From Sphingomonas oligoaromativorans (lineage in GTDB: Bacteria > Pseudomonadota > Alphaproteobacteria > Sphingomonadales > Sphingomonadaceae), in contig NZ_JAASQK010000006.1 of NCBI RefSeq assembly GCF_011762195.1, positions 124,001 through 188,000 on the forward strand: 64,000 nt of DNA, in the 5' to 3' direction. Every line of letters starts with the position of its first letter. The first letter of the stretch is position 1. Both the position numbers and the translations under genes were made by a program. Below are positions 42,324 through 52,900 of the stretch, one piece after another. The notes under the pieces are model-generated. The model searched no databases. It was not told the origin of the DNA and was given only the letters and a program-made list of their open reading frames with translations.

Positions 42324-42350
42324 GTGGCGCGGACTCACTCTCCGCGCCAC
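42324..42350 (+). terminator. hairpin between scaffold and major capsid genes
   Basis: A perfect 10-base stem, GTGGCGCGGA (42324-42333) and TCCGCGCCAC (42341-42350), with a 7-base loop. No U-tract. It could be an RNA-processing or attenuation point that sets capsid and scaffold levels apart. The rest of the 240-base gap has no gene. Confidence 0.5.
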
Positions 42351-42555
42351 GGCATCGGGGGGTGTCGTCACCGGCCCCGGCCGATAACCCGCCTCCCGCT
42401 GCCCAGCCCGTTTCCCGATCTTCGGATCGGCCCCGGCTGCACCCGCGAAAGCAGCGGCGTCAAAGGCGGACGTTAAGCGCCCAGATCGGCCCCGCGCGCG
42501 AGCGCCGTTTCCCGATCGAAAATCAGCACCAACTGGTTTCCGATGGAGACGCATC

Positions 42556-43488
42556 ATGGCCGAGAATTGGGCCGATACGACCCGTACCGTCGAATATGAG
42601 AAGGCTGTCACGTTCGCGCTGAACGAGATGCCGGGCAAGCTGTGGCCGCTCGCCGCTTCGGTCGGCGCCGGCGGCGGCAAGAAGGTCCAGATCGAAGATC
42701 GCTTCGACGACCTGTATGCCGAGGAGATCTCGGAGCGGAACGGCGATACCCGCAACACCGATCCGGACGTCAACCGTCGCTGGATCGTCAAGCCGAAGCG
42801 CGCCGGCGTCGCGCCGCTGCTCGATCCCGACGATGAGATGTCGACCGAGGTCGGCCTCCAGTCGCCGCTGGCGACCGGCGTCGCCAAGGCGATCCGCCGC
42901 TTCCAGGACGACAAATTCCTCGAAGGCTTCTACGGCACCGCCTACACCGGCGAAGAGGGCGCGACGGCTGTGCCGTTCAAGGCGGCCAACATCCTCGCGG
43001 CGGATTATTCCACCACGGGTACGCCGTCAGGCCTGACCACCAACAAGCTCATCCGCCTCAAGCGCATGGCCACCTCGGCCTTCGTCGATCTCGAGGCCGA
43101 GAAGCTCCACATGATCGTGACGGCCGCCCAGATCGAGGATCTGTTCAAGATCACGCAGTATCAGTCGGCCGACTATAACACGGTCAAGCCGCTGGCTGAC
43201 GGCAAGCTGGTCGACTGGATGGGCTTCCGCTTCATCCCGGCCGAGATCGACAACCCCAAGGCGTACAAGCGATCGTCCGGCCTGACCGTCGACGGCAACG
43301 GCTATCGCCGCGTGCCCGTGTTCGTGCCGAGCGGCATGCATCGCCGCACCTGGCTCGACTTCAAGGGCAAGCTCGACGAGCGCTCGGACAAGAACCACTC
43401 GCTGCAGATCGCTGGATACACCTGTGCGGGCGCCACCCGGCTCCTCGAGGACAAGTGCTTCCAGATGCTGTGCATCGAGGCGCCCTGA
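42556..43488 (+). CDS. major capsid protein
   Basis: 310 residues, HK97-fold type of podoviruses: RTVEYEKAVTFALNEMPGKL, QIEDRFDDLYAEEISERNGD, RRWIVKPKRAGVAPLLDPDD and a C-terminal GYTCAGATRLLEDKCFQMLC. Gene order after scaffold and the conserved pattern make this the shell protein. It has a normal start after an isolated 240-base leader. Confidence 0.87.
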   Translation: MAENWADTTRTVEYEKAVTFALNEMPGKLWPLAASVGAGGGKKVQIEDRFDDLYAEEISERNGDTRNTDPDVNRRWIVKPKRAGVAPLLDPDDEMSTEVGLQSPLATGVAKAIRRFQDDKFLEGFYGTAYTGEEGATAVPFKAANILAADYSTTGTPSGLTTNKLIRLKRMATSAFVDLEAEKLHMIVTAAQIEDLFKITQYQSADYNTVKPLADGKLVDWMGFRFIPAEIDNPKAYKRSSGLTVDGNGYRRVPVFVPSGMHRRTWLDFKGKLDERSDKNHSLQIAGYTCAGATRLLEDKCFQMLCIEAP

Positions 43489-43547
43489 TCCTGGTCGGGG
43501 CGGCCTCGGCCGCCTCGGTTTCCCTTAGATCCACGAGGAACTGAGAC

Positions 43548-43994
43548 ATGGCAAAAGGTTATGGCAATCTGCTCGCGGGGGTGTTTGATGGCACCGTGCT
43601 TCCGGCCAAGAAGGCGGACGGCCGCCGCGTCAACGCGAAGGTCCGCTGCTATCGCGAGATCTTCGACCTTGCGACCGCGACCGTGGCCAAGAACGTCGGC
43701 GACACGAACGTCGTCTGCCGCCGTCCTGCCGGCGGCGCATTCAAGGGCGGCAGCATCACGGTGTCGGTCACGCTCGGCGCCACGACCGTGTCGCTGGGCA
43801 CCGTCGGGAACCCGACGAAATATCTGGCGGCGACGACGATCACGACGCCGAACAGCCCGATCACCTTCGGCACTGCCGCGGCGCGCGCCGAAGACCCCCT
43901 CGTCGACGAAGAAGAGGTGATCCTCACCTGGGGCGCCGCGGCGCCCCCGGGTGCAGGCTTCGTCATCGTCGACCTCGATACCCTGGCGCGCTGA
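43548..43994 (+). CDS. capsid-associated (head decoration-like) protein, 148 aa
   Basis: A Thr/Ala/Gly-rich beta protein (FKGGSITVSVTLGATTVSLG) located right after the capsid gene. Decoration or head-completion function is inferred from place and composition. A GGAAC region at 43530 gives only a modest Shine-Dalgarno. Confidence 0.55.
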   Translation: MAKGYGNLLAGVFDGTVLPAKKADGRRVNAKVRCYREIFDLATATVAKNVGDTNVVCRRPAGGAFKGGSITVSVTLGATTVSLGTVGNPTKYLAATTITTPNSPITFGTAAARAEDPLVDEEEVILTWGAAAPPGAGFVIVDLDTLAR

Positions 43995-44008
43995 CGCGCA
44001 GCCGGGGT

Positions 44009-44059
44009 CGCGCGGCGCTGGCCCTTCGGAGGGCGAGCCGGCTGAGCCGGCGCCGCGCG
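44009..44059 (+). other. branched RNA structure between head and tail genes
   Basis: The outer stem CGCGCGGCGC (44009-44018) with GCGCCGCGCG (44050-44059) is perfect over ten pairs. Inside lie CCCT-TCGG-AGGG (hairpin 44022-44033) and GCCGGC-TGA-GCCGGC (44037-44051, two bases shared with the outer stem). A three-way junction is possible in RNA. It could end or process the head transcript. Confidence 0.5.
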
Positions 44060-44083
44060 TCACTCTTCTAGCAGGATGTTGCG

Positions 44084-44689
44084 ATGGCGGCAGCGCCTTC
44101 CCAGACGCGGATCGTGAACCGGGCGCTCTCCCTGCTCGGCACGGCGCAGCGTATCGCCAGCATCACCGATAACACTCCGCTGGCGAAAGCCGCTTTGGCT
44201 GTGTGGGACGACGCACGCGATGGATGTCTTGCCGAACATCCCTGGAATTTCGCGATCGGGCGGGCTCAGCTCGCCGCCAGCGCCGACGCACCGACGTTCG
44301 GCTATGACTTCGCCTATGCATTGCCGGCCGATCATCTCCGCTGGCTTCCGCCAGCTCCGGGCGATCGGGGTTATTTCAAGGCCGAGCAGGAGGGGAACCT
44401 CCTCCTGAGCTCGGCCGATGCGCCGCTCAACATCCGCTACATCCGCCGGGTCGAAGATCTGTCGATCTGGTCGATCGGTTTCATCGTCGTGATGGGGCAC
44501 CGGCTGGCCTGGGACATGGTCGATGCCGCGAGCGGCGGCATCGAGGGCCTCGCCCAGCGTATGCAACAGCGCTACGAGATCGAGCTCGATCGTGCCAAGC
44601 GGCAGGATGCGCTGGCGACCGGCGATCGCTCTGGTCGCCAGGAGTTCCGATCGAACTGGTTGGCGGCCCGCGGCGGCTGGGAAGACTGA
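44084..44689 (+). CDS. tail tubular protein A (T7 gp11-like adaptor)
   Basis: 201 residues. SQTRIVNRALSLLGTAQRIA and AEHPWNFAIGRAQLAA match tail tubular protein A. It joins portal to the nozzle in podoviruses. TGATG overlap with the tubular protein B gene. Confidence 0.85.
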   Translation: MAAAPSQTRIVNRALSLLGTAQRIASITDNTPLAKAALAVWDDARDGCLAEHPWNFAIGRAQLAASADAPTFGYDFAYALPADHLRWLPPAPGDRGYFKAEQEGNLLLSSADAPLNIRYIRRVEDLSIWSIGFIVVMGHRLAWDMVDAASGGIEGLAQRMQQRYEIELDRAKRQDALATGDRSGRQEFRSNWLAARGGWED

Positions 44690-46893
44690 TGTCCCGCACG
44701 TCGATCATCCAGACCAGTTTCAACGGCGGCGAACTGTCCCCTCGCATGGCGGGCCGGCCGGACCAGTCGGTCTATGGATCCGGCTGCCGACAGCTGAATG
44801 GCTGGCTCCCCACTTTGCAGGGGCCAGCGGTTGCGGCTCCCGGCACGCGCTACGTGGCGCGGGCGAAGGGGCCGTTTCGCCTGTTGCCGTTCGAATACAA
44901 TATCACCCAGGGCTATCAGATCGAGGCGAGCGACCACGCCTTCCGCTTCTACACCAATAACGTCCGCCTCGAGGATGGGACGGGCACGCCGATCGAGATC
45001 GCTACGCCCTGGACCTACGCGCAGGTTCTTCAGCTCGATTACGAGCAATCGGCCGATGTCCTGTATCTGGCGCATGGCGAGGTGCCGATGCAGGAACTGG
45101 ATCGCACAGGGGCGACGACATTTTCCATCGCGCCCTTCGCGTTCAAGAACGGGCCGTACGAGGACGATAATAGCGACGACACCATATTGGTGACGATCGA
45201 TCAAACCACCGGAACAGCAACCGTCACGGCGACAAAGCCGATTTTCCAACCGGGCGACGTCGGGGGCTTCTTCCGGATCCAGGCCCGAGATTTCTCCAAC
45301 GTGTCCGCGTGGGAAGCCGGCATGGCGGGTATCCCGACGGGATCGCGAATGCGGTCCAACGGCAAGGTGTACGAATGCGTCGGCGGAACCGATCGCACCG
45401 GGACGATCCCTCCCGCGCACAGCGAAGGCACAGCCTGGGACGGCTCGAACTCCGGCACCGACATCAACGGCAAGGGACCGTACGGCAAGCAGTGGCTGTA
45501 TCTGTACGGCCCCTTCGGCCAGGGCACGATTACCGCCTATGTCAGCCCCACCGTCGTGAAGATCGCGGTCGTGACCCGGCTGGCCGACAGCCTCATCACG
45601 GTCGGAAGTTCGCGCTGGGCCTTCGGCGCTTTCTCTCCCCGGCGGGGGTATCCCAACGCCGTCGTGTTGTGGAACCAGCGCCTGGTCCTGGCCAAAGGCG
45701 CGAAGGCGTATGGCAGCGTCGTCGGCGGCTATAATGATTTCGCCCGCTATGACAGCTCGGGGAACGCGCAGCGCGATCTCGGTTTCACCATCACGCTCCC
45801 CAATCCCAACGTCATCAGATGGCTGGCCGCCGATCGAAAATTGCTGATCGGCACCGCCCGCGCGGAGCATGTCGCCGAACAGCTGCTGACCAATTCGGAC
45901 ACGGCCGGCCCGCCGACCATCCAGGTGGAGACCCAGTCGACCTATGGGTCCGCACCCACCAAGGCGCTGCTGGCGGCCGGACGGGTGCTGGCCGTGCAAA
46001 GGGCAGGACGCAAGCTGCTCGAGCTCGGCTATTCGGTTGCACAGGATCGCTACGAGGCTTCCGATCTGACACGTCTGGCAGAGCATATCGGCATGTCGGG
46101 CTTCGTCGAGCTTGCCTGGCAACAGGAGCCGGAAGGCCTGATCTGGGCGGTGCGCCGCGACGGATCGCTCGCGGCGATGACCTATTCGCCGGGGCAGCAG
46201 GTCATAGGTTGGGCGCGCCGCACGCTGGGCGGCGGAATGCTCGCCCGCACGGCGAGCGTCATCACCGATCCGGCCGGAGAGCGCGATCAGCTCTGGATTG
46301 GCGCAGAGCGCGGCGGGACGTGGTGGGTGCTGCGGCAGGAGAGCATCTGGCAGTCGGGTGACGATGCCAGTCGCGTTCTAATGGTGGACGCTGGCTTGAC
46401 CTACGACGGCCCGCCGGTCGCTTCGGGCAGCGGGGCTGCTCATCTGGCGGGCGAAACCGTTTCGGTTCTGGCCGACGGCCTGCCGCACCCGGACATCACC
46501 ATTGGCGCCGGCGGCCAGTGGACCATCAATTTCCCAGCTTCTGTTGTGTCGCTTGGCTTTCCTTTCCCCGCCTTATTGCAGACGCTGCCGATCGAGGCGG
46601 GTGGCGATGTCGGTACTGCCCAAGGGCGGATCAAGCGGATCAGCCGGGTGACACTTCGACTGCTCGAGGCCCAGGGGATCCGGATCTCGGTCCAGGGCGG
46701 TCAGGCGATCGCCGACGAACACCGTGTACCCGACGATCCGATGGACGAGGCGGTGCCCCTCTTCTCCGGCGACGTCGCCATCGAGACGGTAGGCAGCTTT
46801 GACCGCTACGGGATGGTGACGATCGAGCGCTTCCAGCCGACGCCGGCGACACTGCTGGCGGTGATGCCCACCGTGACGACGAGCGAGCGATGA
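44689..46893 (+). CDS. tail tubular protein B (T7 gp12-like nozzle)
   Basis: 734 residues. The N-terminus (SRTSIIQTSFNGGELSPRMA, then RQLNGWLPTLQGPAVAAPGT) is the signature. Later segments such as RRGYPNAVVLWNQRLVLAKG and TYGSAPTKALLAAGRVLAVQ are also typical. It forms the tail nozzle; adjacent to tube A as usual. Confidence 0.88.
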   Translation: MSRTSIIQTSFNGGELSPRMAGRPDQSVYGSGCRQLNGWLPTLQGPAVAAPGTRYVARAKGPFRLLPFEYNITQGYQIEASDHAFRFYTNNVRLEDGTGTPIEIATPWTYAQVLQLDYEQSADVLYLAHGEVPMQELDRTGATTFSIAPFAFKNGPYEDDNSDDTILVTIDQTTGTATVTATKPIFQPGDVGGFFRIQARDFSNVSAWEAGMAGIPTGSRMRSNGKVYECVGGTDRTGTIPPAHSEGTAWDGSNSGTDINGKGPYGKQWLYLYGPFGQGTITAYVSPTVVKIAVVTRLADSLITVGSSRWAFGAFSPRRGYPNAVVLWNQRLVLAKGAKAYGSVVGGYNDFARYDSSGNAQRDLGFTITLPNPNVIRWLAADRKLLIGTARAEHVAEQLLTNSDTAGPPTIQVETQSTYGSAPTKALLAAGRVLAVQRAGRKLLELGYSVAQDRYEASDLTRLAEHIGMSGFVELAWQQEPEGLIWAVRRDGSLAAMTYSPGQQVIGWARRTLGGGMLARTASVITDPAGERDQLWIGAERGGTWWVLRQESIWQSGDDASRVLMVDAGLTYDGPPVASGSGAAHLAGETVSVLADGLPHPDITIGAGGQWTINFPASVVSLGFPFPALLQTLPIEAGGDVGTAQGRIKRISRVTLRLLEAQGIRISVQGGQAIADEHRVPDDPMDEAVPLFSGDVAIETVGSFDRYGMVTIERFQPTPATLLAVMPTVTTSER

Positions 46894-47327
46894 TCACCGT
46901 CGCGCCGTTCTACCCCGGCGATCTGGCCGAGTTCGCCGTGCAGCCGTGGCAGCATGCTGATCTGCTCGCTCATACCCCGGGTACGCCCGAATTCTGGGCT
47001 TCGAGCGGGCCGGCGTTCACGGCCCGCAACGCAGAAGGTCATATCCTGCAATGCTCGGGCTTCGTCGAGAACCATGGCCGTTACGCCAGCGCCTGGGCAC
47101 TGCTGTCGGCCGACTGGTCGAGCGCGAAGGTGGCCCTGCACCGGGCGACCCGGCGCGTCATTGCCGAAACCCGGTACGTGCGCATCGACATGTCGGTGCG
47201 CAGCGGCTTCGCGGCGGCGCACGAATGGGCGCGCATGTTGGGTTTCGTGCGTGAAGGCACGCTCCGCCGGGCCGCACCCGACGGCGGTGATTTCGATATT
47301 TATGCGCTCGTCCGGGAGGATCGTTGA
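46890..47327 (+). CDS. GNAT-fold protein, T7 gp13-like internal protein
   Basis: 145 residues with a GNAT acetyltransferase-like layout (ASAWALLSADWSSAKVALHR; HEWARMLGFVREGTLRRAAP). In T7-like phages internal protein A at this place has this fold. Whether it has acetyltransferase activity or is structural is unknown. Overlaps both neighbours. Confidence 0.75.
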   Translation: MITVAPFYPGDLAEFAVQPWQHADLLAHTPGTPEFWASSGPAFTARNAEGHILQCSGFVENHGRYASAWALLSADWSSAKVALHRATRRVIAETRYVRIDMSVRSGFAAAHEWARMLGFVREGTLRRAAPDGGDFDIYALVREDR

Positions 47328-47851
47328 TGGCTGCTGCTGCCCCGATCGCGATCGGCCTGCAGGTGGCTGGCTCTCTAATGGGCGCCAAGTCGCAGGCCGA
47401 TGCGTACAACTATAACGCCTCGGTCGATCGAACGAATGCGCAGCAATCGCTGCACGACGGGGCTGCTCAGCAGAACGACATTATGGCCCGCGCGCGCGCC
47501 ATTTCGGGCGATGCGCTGGCGGCCTCGGCCGCCAATGGCGTCGAGGTCGGCACCGGCTCAGCCCTCGATGCGCTGCGTCAGACGGCGATCAATGCGCAGT
47601 TCAATGCCCTCAGTGCGCGCGCCCAGGCCGTCGGCCGGGCCAATGCCTATTATGCCGATGCGGCCGCGAAGAAATCGGCCGCCCGCAGTGCGCTCGTCAC
47701 GGGCTTCCTGACCGCCGGCGCCAAGGCGCTGAGCGGCTTCGGGGGCGGCGGCGGATCTGCAACCACACCGGGCGGATCGGCGATGCCGCTCCCCTCCTCG
47801 ATGGGCACCGATGCCGGCGGGTCGTCGATCGGCATCTACGGGGTGAGCTGA
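47327..47851 (+). CDS. internal virion protein B-like (T7 gp14-like)
   Basis: 174 residues from ATG 47327, with GGGAGGA six bases upstream. A hydrophobic Ala/Gly start (AAAAPIAIGLQVAGSLMGAK), then a long helix rich in Ala/Gln/Asn (NASVDRTNAQQSLHDGAAQQ) and a Gly/Ser tail, as in gp14-type ejection proteins that form a channel in the outer membrane. Confidence 0.75.
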   Translation: MAAAAPIAIGLQVAGSLMGAKSQADAYNYNASVDRTNAQQSLHDGAAQQNDIMARARAISGDALAASAANGVEVGTGSALDALRQTAINAQFNALSARAQAVGRANAYYADAAAKKSAARSALVTGFLTAGAKALSGFGGGGGSATTPGGSAMPLPSSMGTDAGGSSIGIYGVS

Positions 47852-47852
47852 C

Positions 47853-49907
47853 ATGGCTGTGCCGCCTATTCTCGATCGTGATCGGCCGGCGCCGTCGATC
47901 CCCATGCCCGAGCGCGATCCGTCCGCCTTCGGCGCCGGCATCGGCGAAGGCGTATCGGCGATCGGCGGGGCTATTCAGCACGTCGCGACCGCGGCAGATT
48001 CCACCCGCTACGCGCTGGGCGATGCCGCCCGGCAACAGCAGATGGGCGCGGTGTTCCGCCAGCAGCAAGCGGACCAGACCCAGAAAGATCCGAGCGGCGC
48101 CGGGTTCGCCGACGCGATCGGCGAGCAGTTCGACAAGATCTACGGCGGCGTAGACCTGCCCCGCGATCCTGAACTCCGCCAGCGCGCCCAGGTCCAGCTT
48201 ACGCAGGACCGTGCCCGCTGGATGGAGCAAGCGCAGGGCTGGGAGATGAATGCCCGGGCGACCGCGATGGCGGACAATGCGGGCCAGGCAATCAACCTGT
48301 ATGCCAATGATCTTGGCCAGACCGCACCGACTGATACTGTCGGTGCTCTCGCTGCTTTCCATGCCACGCTGCAGAAGATCGATACGATGGTGGCTGGCAC
48401 CGCTGGTTTGCACCCGGAAGCGGCTATTCATTTGCGGCGGCAGGGCAGCCAAGAAGCCAGCGATCAGCTTGTCCACGGCCTGATCGACCGGGGTGCCTTG
48501 TCGACCGCCCGCGAGATCGTCGACGGCGGAGGGGTGAACGCGACGGTAACGCCCCAGAAGCTGAACGAATTCAATGCGCGGATCGATGCCGAGCAGCGCC
48601 GCCTTGAGGCCCAGCAGCGCGCCGCGATAGCCTTGGGAAAGTCGCAGGCCGAGCAGTCGATCGCGCTGGTGAACAGCCGTTTAGGCGACGGTGTGCGCGT
48701 TCCGGAAGCCGATCTTGCTCAGGCCGCAACGCTCGCTCACACGTTTGGGCTCGAGGACAAGGCCTATAATCTCGAGGTTGCGCGTCAGCGCCAGAACATC
48801 AACATCGAGAGCGAGAGCTGGACGCCCCAGCAATATCAGGACGAGATCAACCGGATCGCGGCGCTGGGGCCGAAAGCGAGTGAGCCGGAGCAGGTCCGCC
48901 TCGACCAGCTGCGCAAGATTGTCGGCCAGCGCACCACGCAATTTCACGATAATCCGGGGGCCTATGCGGCGGCGAACGGCGCACCGCCGCCCACCATCGA
49001 TGCCGACAGCGGGCATGGATTTGCCGAGCGCGCCCAGTGGCGGGCGTCCGTCCAGCGGAGCACCGGCGCCTGGACGCCGACGCTGTCCAAGGAGGAGGCC
49101 GCGCCCTGGATCGAGAAGGTGCAGCATGGGGCGCCGGCCGATCGGCTCGCGACAGCGCAGTGGATCAACCAGTGGGGCGGTGAGGCGCCGAACGTCCTGC
49201 GCCAGATCGATCCCAATCAGGACAGCGCCTTCTCCCAAGCGGTGAAGCTCGGGAGCGTCAGCACGGCCAGCATGCGCGATGCGCTCGCTGGTCCTGACGC
49301 GCTGAAAGCGCTGGGCGGCGAGGGCAAGGCCTTCCACATTGATCCTCTGAATAGCCAGCAGATCTTGTCCGACGGCACGAAGCTGACCCCCGACACCCTG
49401 TTTGGATTGGGCGCCCGCTCCGCTCTGTCGGCACGCGGGGCGTCCTTTGCCGCCGGCGTGCTCGAGAACGCCAAAGCGATCTACGCCTCGACCGCGCAAA
49501 AGAACGGTTGGGACATCTTTCACCCGGGCGAATTTCAACGCTCGATCCAGCGCGCAGCGGGCGGGCGTGAAGTCGGCAACGGCCAGTGGGTCGGCGGCTT
49601 CGGCACCCATAACGGCCAGACGATCCTGTTGCCCTCGAACATGTCTCAGCAGGATTTCGACCGTCGGCTCGCGCGTGCGACGCCCGACGACCTGTTCCGC
49701 GCCGGGGGGCATGTCGGGCCGGCCTATGGCAATGGGCAGTCACTCACCGCCGGCGAGCTCAAGGCGCTGACGCCGGTTGCTGTCGGGAGCGGCCGTTACA
49801 TTTTCCGTACCGGAAACGCCTATGTGATGGCGAAACGTGGAGAGCACGGGAAGGTCCAGCCGGGCCAGTTCTACGTGCTCGACATGTCGCAGATCCCCGC
49901 GGGATGA
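47853..49907 (+). CDS. internal virion protein C-like (T7 gp15-like)
   Basis: 684 residues, largely helical, with the N-terminal pattern (GAGIGEGVSAIGGAIQHVAT; ALGDAARQQQMGAVFRQQQA) and size of gp15-type proteins, in the expected place. It should be ejected with the DNA to make the periplasmic tube. No catalytic motif seen. Confidence 0.75.
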   Translation: MAVPPILDRDRPAPSIPMPERDPSAFGAGIGEGVSAIGGAIQHVATAADSTRYALGDAARQQQMGAVFRQQQADQTQKDPSGAGFADAIGEQFDKIYGGVDLPRDPELRQRAQVQLTQDRARWMEQAQGWEMNARATAMADNAGQAINLYANDLGQTAPTDTVGALAAFHATLQKIDTMVAGTAGLHPEAAIHLRRQGSQEASDQLVHGLIDRGALSTAREIVDGGGVNATVTPQKLNEFNARIDAEQRRLEAQQRAAIALGKSQAEQSIALVNSRLGDGVRVPEADLAQAATLAHTFGLEDKAYNLEVARQRQNINIESESWTPQQYQDEINRIAALGPKASEPEQVRLDQLRKIVGQRTTQFHDNPGAYAAANGAPPPTIDADSGHGFAERAQWRASVQRSTGAWTPTLSKEEAAPWIEKVQHGAPADRLATAQWINQWGGEAPNVLRQIDPNQDSAFSQAVKLGSVSTASMRDALAGPDALKALGGEGKAFHIDPLNSQQILSDGTKLTPDTLFGLGARSALSARGASFAAGVLENAKAIYASTAQKNGWDIFHPGEFQRSIQRAAGGREVGNGQWVGGFGTHNGQTILLPSNMSQQDFDRRLARATPDDLFRAGGHVGPAYGNGQSLTAGELKALTPVAVGSGRYIFRTGNAYVMAKRGEHGKVQPGQFYVLDMSQIPAG

Positions 49908-52900
49908 GCGATCTCGATAGCTTCTACGGCGACGCCGACCTGTCCGCGATCTCCGGTGTCCCCCTGCAGGCGCCAGCCCCGCCTGGACATAGTTATGTCC
50001 CGGCGCTGTTGAGGGGCGGGTTGCGGGGCGTGTTACCCAGCGCCGGGGGCTTTGCGGGCTTCTCGGCGGGCGCCGCGACCGGTGCGGCGCTGGGCGCGCC
50101 GCTCGACCCCTTCACCTTCGGCGGCGCGTCTGTCGTGTTGGGAGGAGGGCTCGGCCTCGCCGGGGCGTTCGGCGGTTCCTATGCGACCGAACGGGCACAG
50201 GCCAGAGTGGCCGATGCGGTGACGGATGGTGACTATAGCCGTTCCGCAATTCAGGATGCGACCGAGCACCCTACAGCGAGCCTGATCGGTGGTGCTGTCC
50301 CTCAGCTCCTCTTCATGCGACCCAGCAACAAGCTCGCTCTCTTGCCGCGCGCGCTGGGCGCAACGCTTGGCGGCGGGCTCGAGGCGGGCACCGAATATGC
50401 GCGTACCGGCCACGTCGATCCCCTCAATGTCGCCTTGCAAGCGGGCTTCGGAGCGGCGCTCGATCACAATACCAGTTTGGGCGATGCGATCGGCAAGGGG
50501 ATCGCCCCGCTGGTGGGATCGATCACGCGCGGTCCGAGCGCGACCCTCGAGCGGATGGCGGCTGAGGCGACCCACAGGCGCGCGCTCAGCGAGATCCCCG
50601 ACGCCGACGCGCATATTCAGGCGGCCGCTGCGATGGCGCTCGATCCGAACATCTCGCCGGAGACGCGCGCGGCGCTGATCCGGTCGCGCGCTCTCCAGGC
50701 CGCGCTTGGCGATCGGCAAACGCCCGACGAGATCGCAGCCTCGCACGTCATCGAGGCGGATGCCCAGACCGAGGCGTCGAACCCGCATGTCGCGACACCT
50801 GACACAGCGACCGCACACGGCGAGGCGCTGGCGAAGGCGATCCGATCGCTCGACGAGGGCACGCCGGCACCGGAGCTGGATCCCCGCGCTGCGGTGCGTG
50901 ACTGGCAGATGCCGGACATCGGTCGCGACAATTGGCACTGGGCCATCCGCCAGCAGGAAAGCGGCGGCAACGCGTTCGCGGTCAGCGCCAAGGGCGCGAA
51001 GGGCGCCATGCAGGTGCTCGACAGCACAATGGCTGATCCGGGCTATGGCGTCGCGCCGGCGAAGGACAGCAGCCTCAAGGAGCGCGACCGCGTCGGATCG
51101 GACCTGCTCGATGCCTATAATCGACACTTCGGGAACGAACTGCTCGCAACCGCCGCCTATAATGCCGGCCCCGGGCGCCTCGAAGGATGGACCGACAAGG
51201 CCGGCCGCCACCATGCCGGCTGGCTCCAGACGATCGGCGATCCGCGCAAGGGCGAGATCGGGTATGCCGAATTCGCCGAGCGGATCCCGATCAAGGAAAC
51301 GCGGGACTATGTCCATGAAGTGTTCCGGCGGATGGCCAAGGCCCCGCCCCGCACGCCGCTGCTCCGGCCCGAACTGTTCGCCGAGGGCGGGCCGCTCTCG
51401 ATGCCCGAACTCGAAGGGTTCGCGCCGATCGCCGGCGAGAGCTGGGAGGATGCGCTTGCACGCATGCAGGTGACGGAAAGCGGCGGCGCGGCCGGCGCGC
51501 TGTGGCATCCGGAGATCGGAGACATCGATGTGCCGTGGGGCAAACCCGGCACCGGCGAGAGCGACGGCTTCGGCCTCGCCAAGCTCGAGCGCTTCCATCC
51601 CGAGGTTCTCCACGACCTGCCCGCCCGCGTCGCCGCGATGGACGTCGTCTCGCAAACCCCGAACCGGATCCGGTTGGCGAGCGCCGACGGACAGGCGGCG
51701 GTGAGCCTCAACTGGCAGGGCGATCCGACCAAGCCGTGGCTGCTCACCAGCTATGAGAGAAAAGCCCCGGCATCGACGGTCGATGAACGTGCCGGTGCTG
51801 GCGGCCAGGACGTCTCCCCCGGCCTCGGGGCGGACGCCACTGTAGCCGAAAACGGGGCACAAAGCCAGCCGGCGGCGGCCGAGCGTCCGGCTCCAGCGCC
51901 GCGTCCCCGTCGGCCACGTGGCCCGCGATCGGCGCCGCGATCGGCCGAACCCGTCGATGCGTTGTCGTTCCTCGCCGACCGTGGTGGCTTGCGCGATGAC
52001 GAGGGCCATGACCTGCAGGGTCGCGGCCGGTTGATCTCCGGCATCATCAGCGGCCGCCGGCGGCGTGGCGGCAGCGCCGGCATCGGCCTGCCCCAGTTCG
52101 CACCGATGGGTGGGCATCTGTTCCGCAAGGGCGGTCTGTCGATCGACGAGGCGGGCGAGCTGCTGCACGAGGCGGGCTTCTTCACGGGCGATCGGCCGAC
52201 GACGGCGGATGTGCTCGATCTGTTGGCGGCATCCAACACCAAACCGGTGCATCGTCCCGAAGACGTCGTTGCGGCGCGGGAAGCGGAGATGCTCGCCCGC
52301 TACGGCGAGGAACCGCATGTCGTTCCCGAATTCGACGGTCCCGGCCAGCACGCGCAGGGCGCGTTGCATTTCGATGAGCCGGCCGGTGCCGGCGCACGCG
52401 CTCAGGCGGAAAGTCTCGAGCATGATCTGCGCGTCGAGCTCTTCCATGGCACGAAGGCTCCGCAATTCGATGCGTTCGATCCAGCGAAGACCAGAGAGGG
52501 CGCGATCTGGTTTGGCCCGGATGCGGAGCATGTGAAAAGCTATGCGGAGGGCGGCAGGACGATCCGGGCCGAACTCCGATCCCGCAAGACGCTCGAGGCG
52601 ACCGATCAGATCACCGACTGGGTGAAGTCGAAGCAGTACCACCGCGATATGCCGTGGGCGCAGGATCCGGAGCTGATTGCTAACCGCGATGCGGGCCGGA
52701 TGCGCATCTCCGATCTGAACGCATCCTTTTTCCGATGGGTGAAGGCAGAAGGGTACGACGCCGTCCATTTCCCTCAGGATGCTCGCTGGGCGGTCGTCGA
52801 TCCCACCGCGATCGAGATCGTCTCGCATGGGACAGGCGATGAAGAGATTATGGCAGTCGATCGCGCTCCATCTCTCGATCGCGGCGCTGAGACCAATCCC

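Noticed and set aside
50033-52828. 931-codon reverse-strand ORF in the internal virion gene
   Set aside because: Shadow of the transglycosylase/ART protein; Arg-rich, no motif, no ribosome site.
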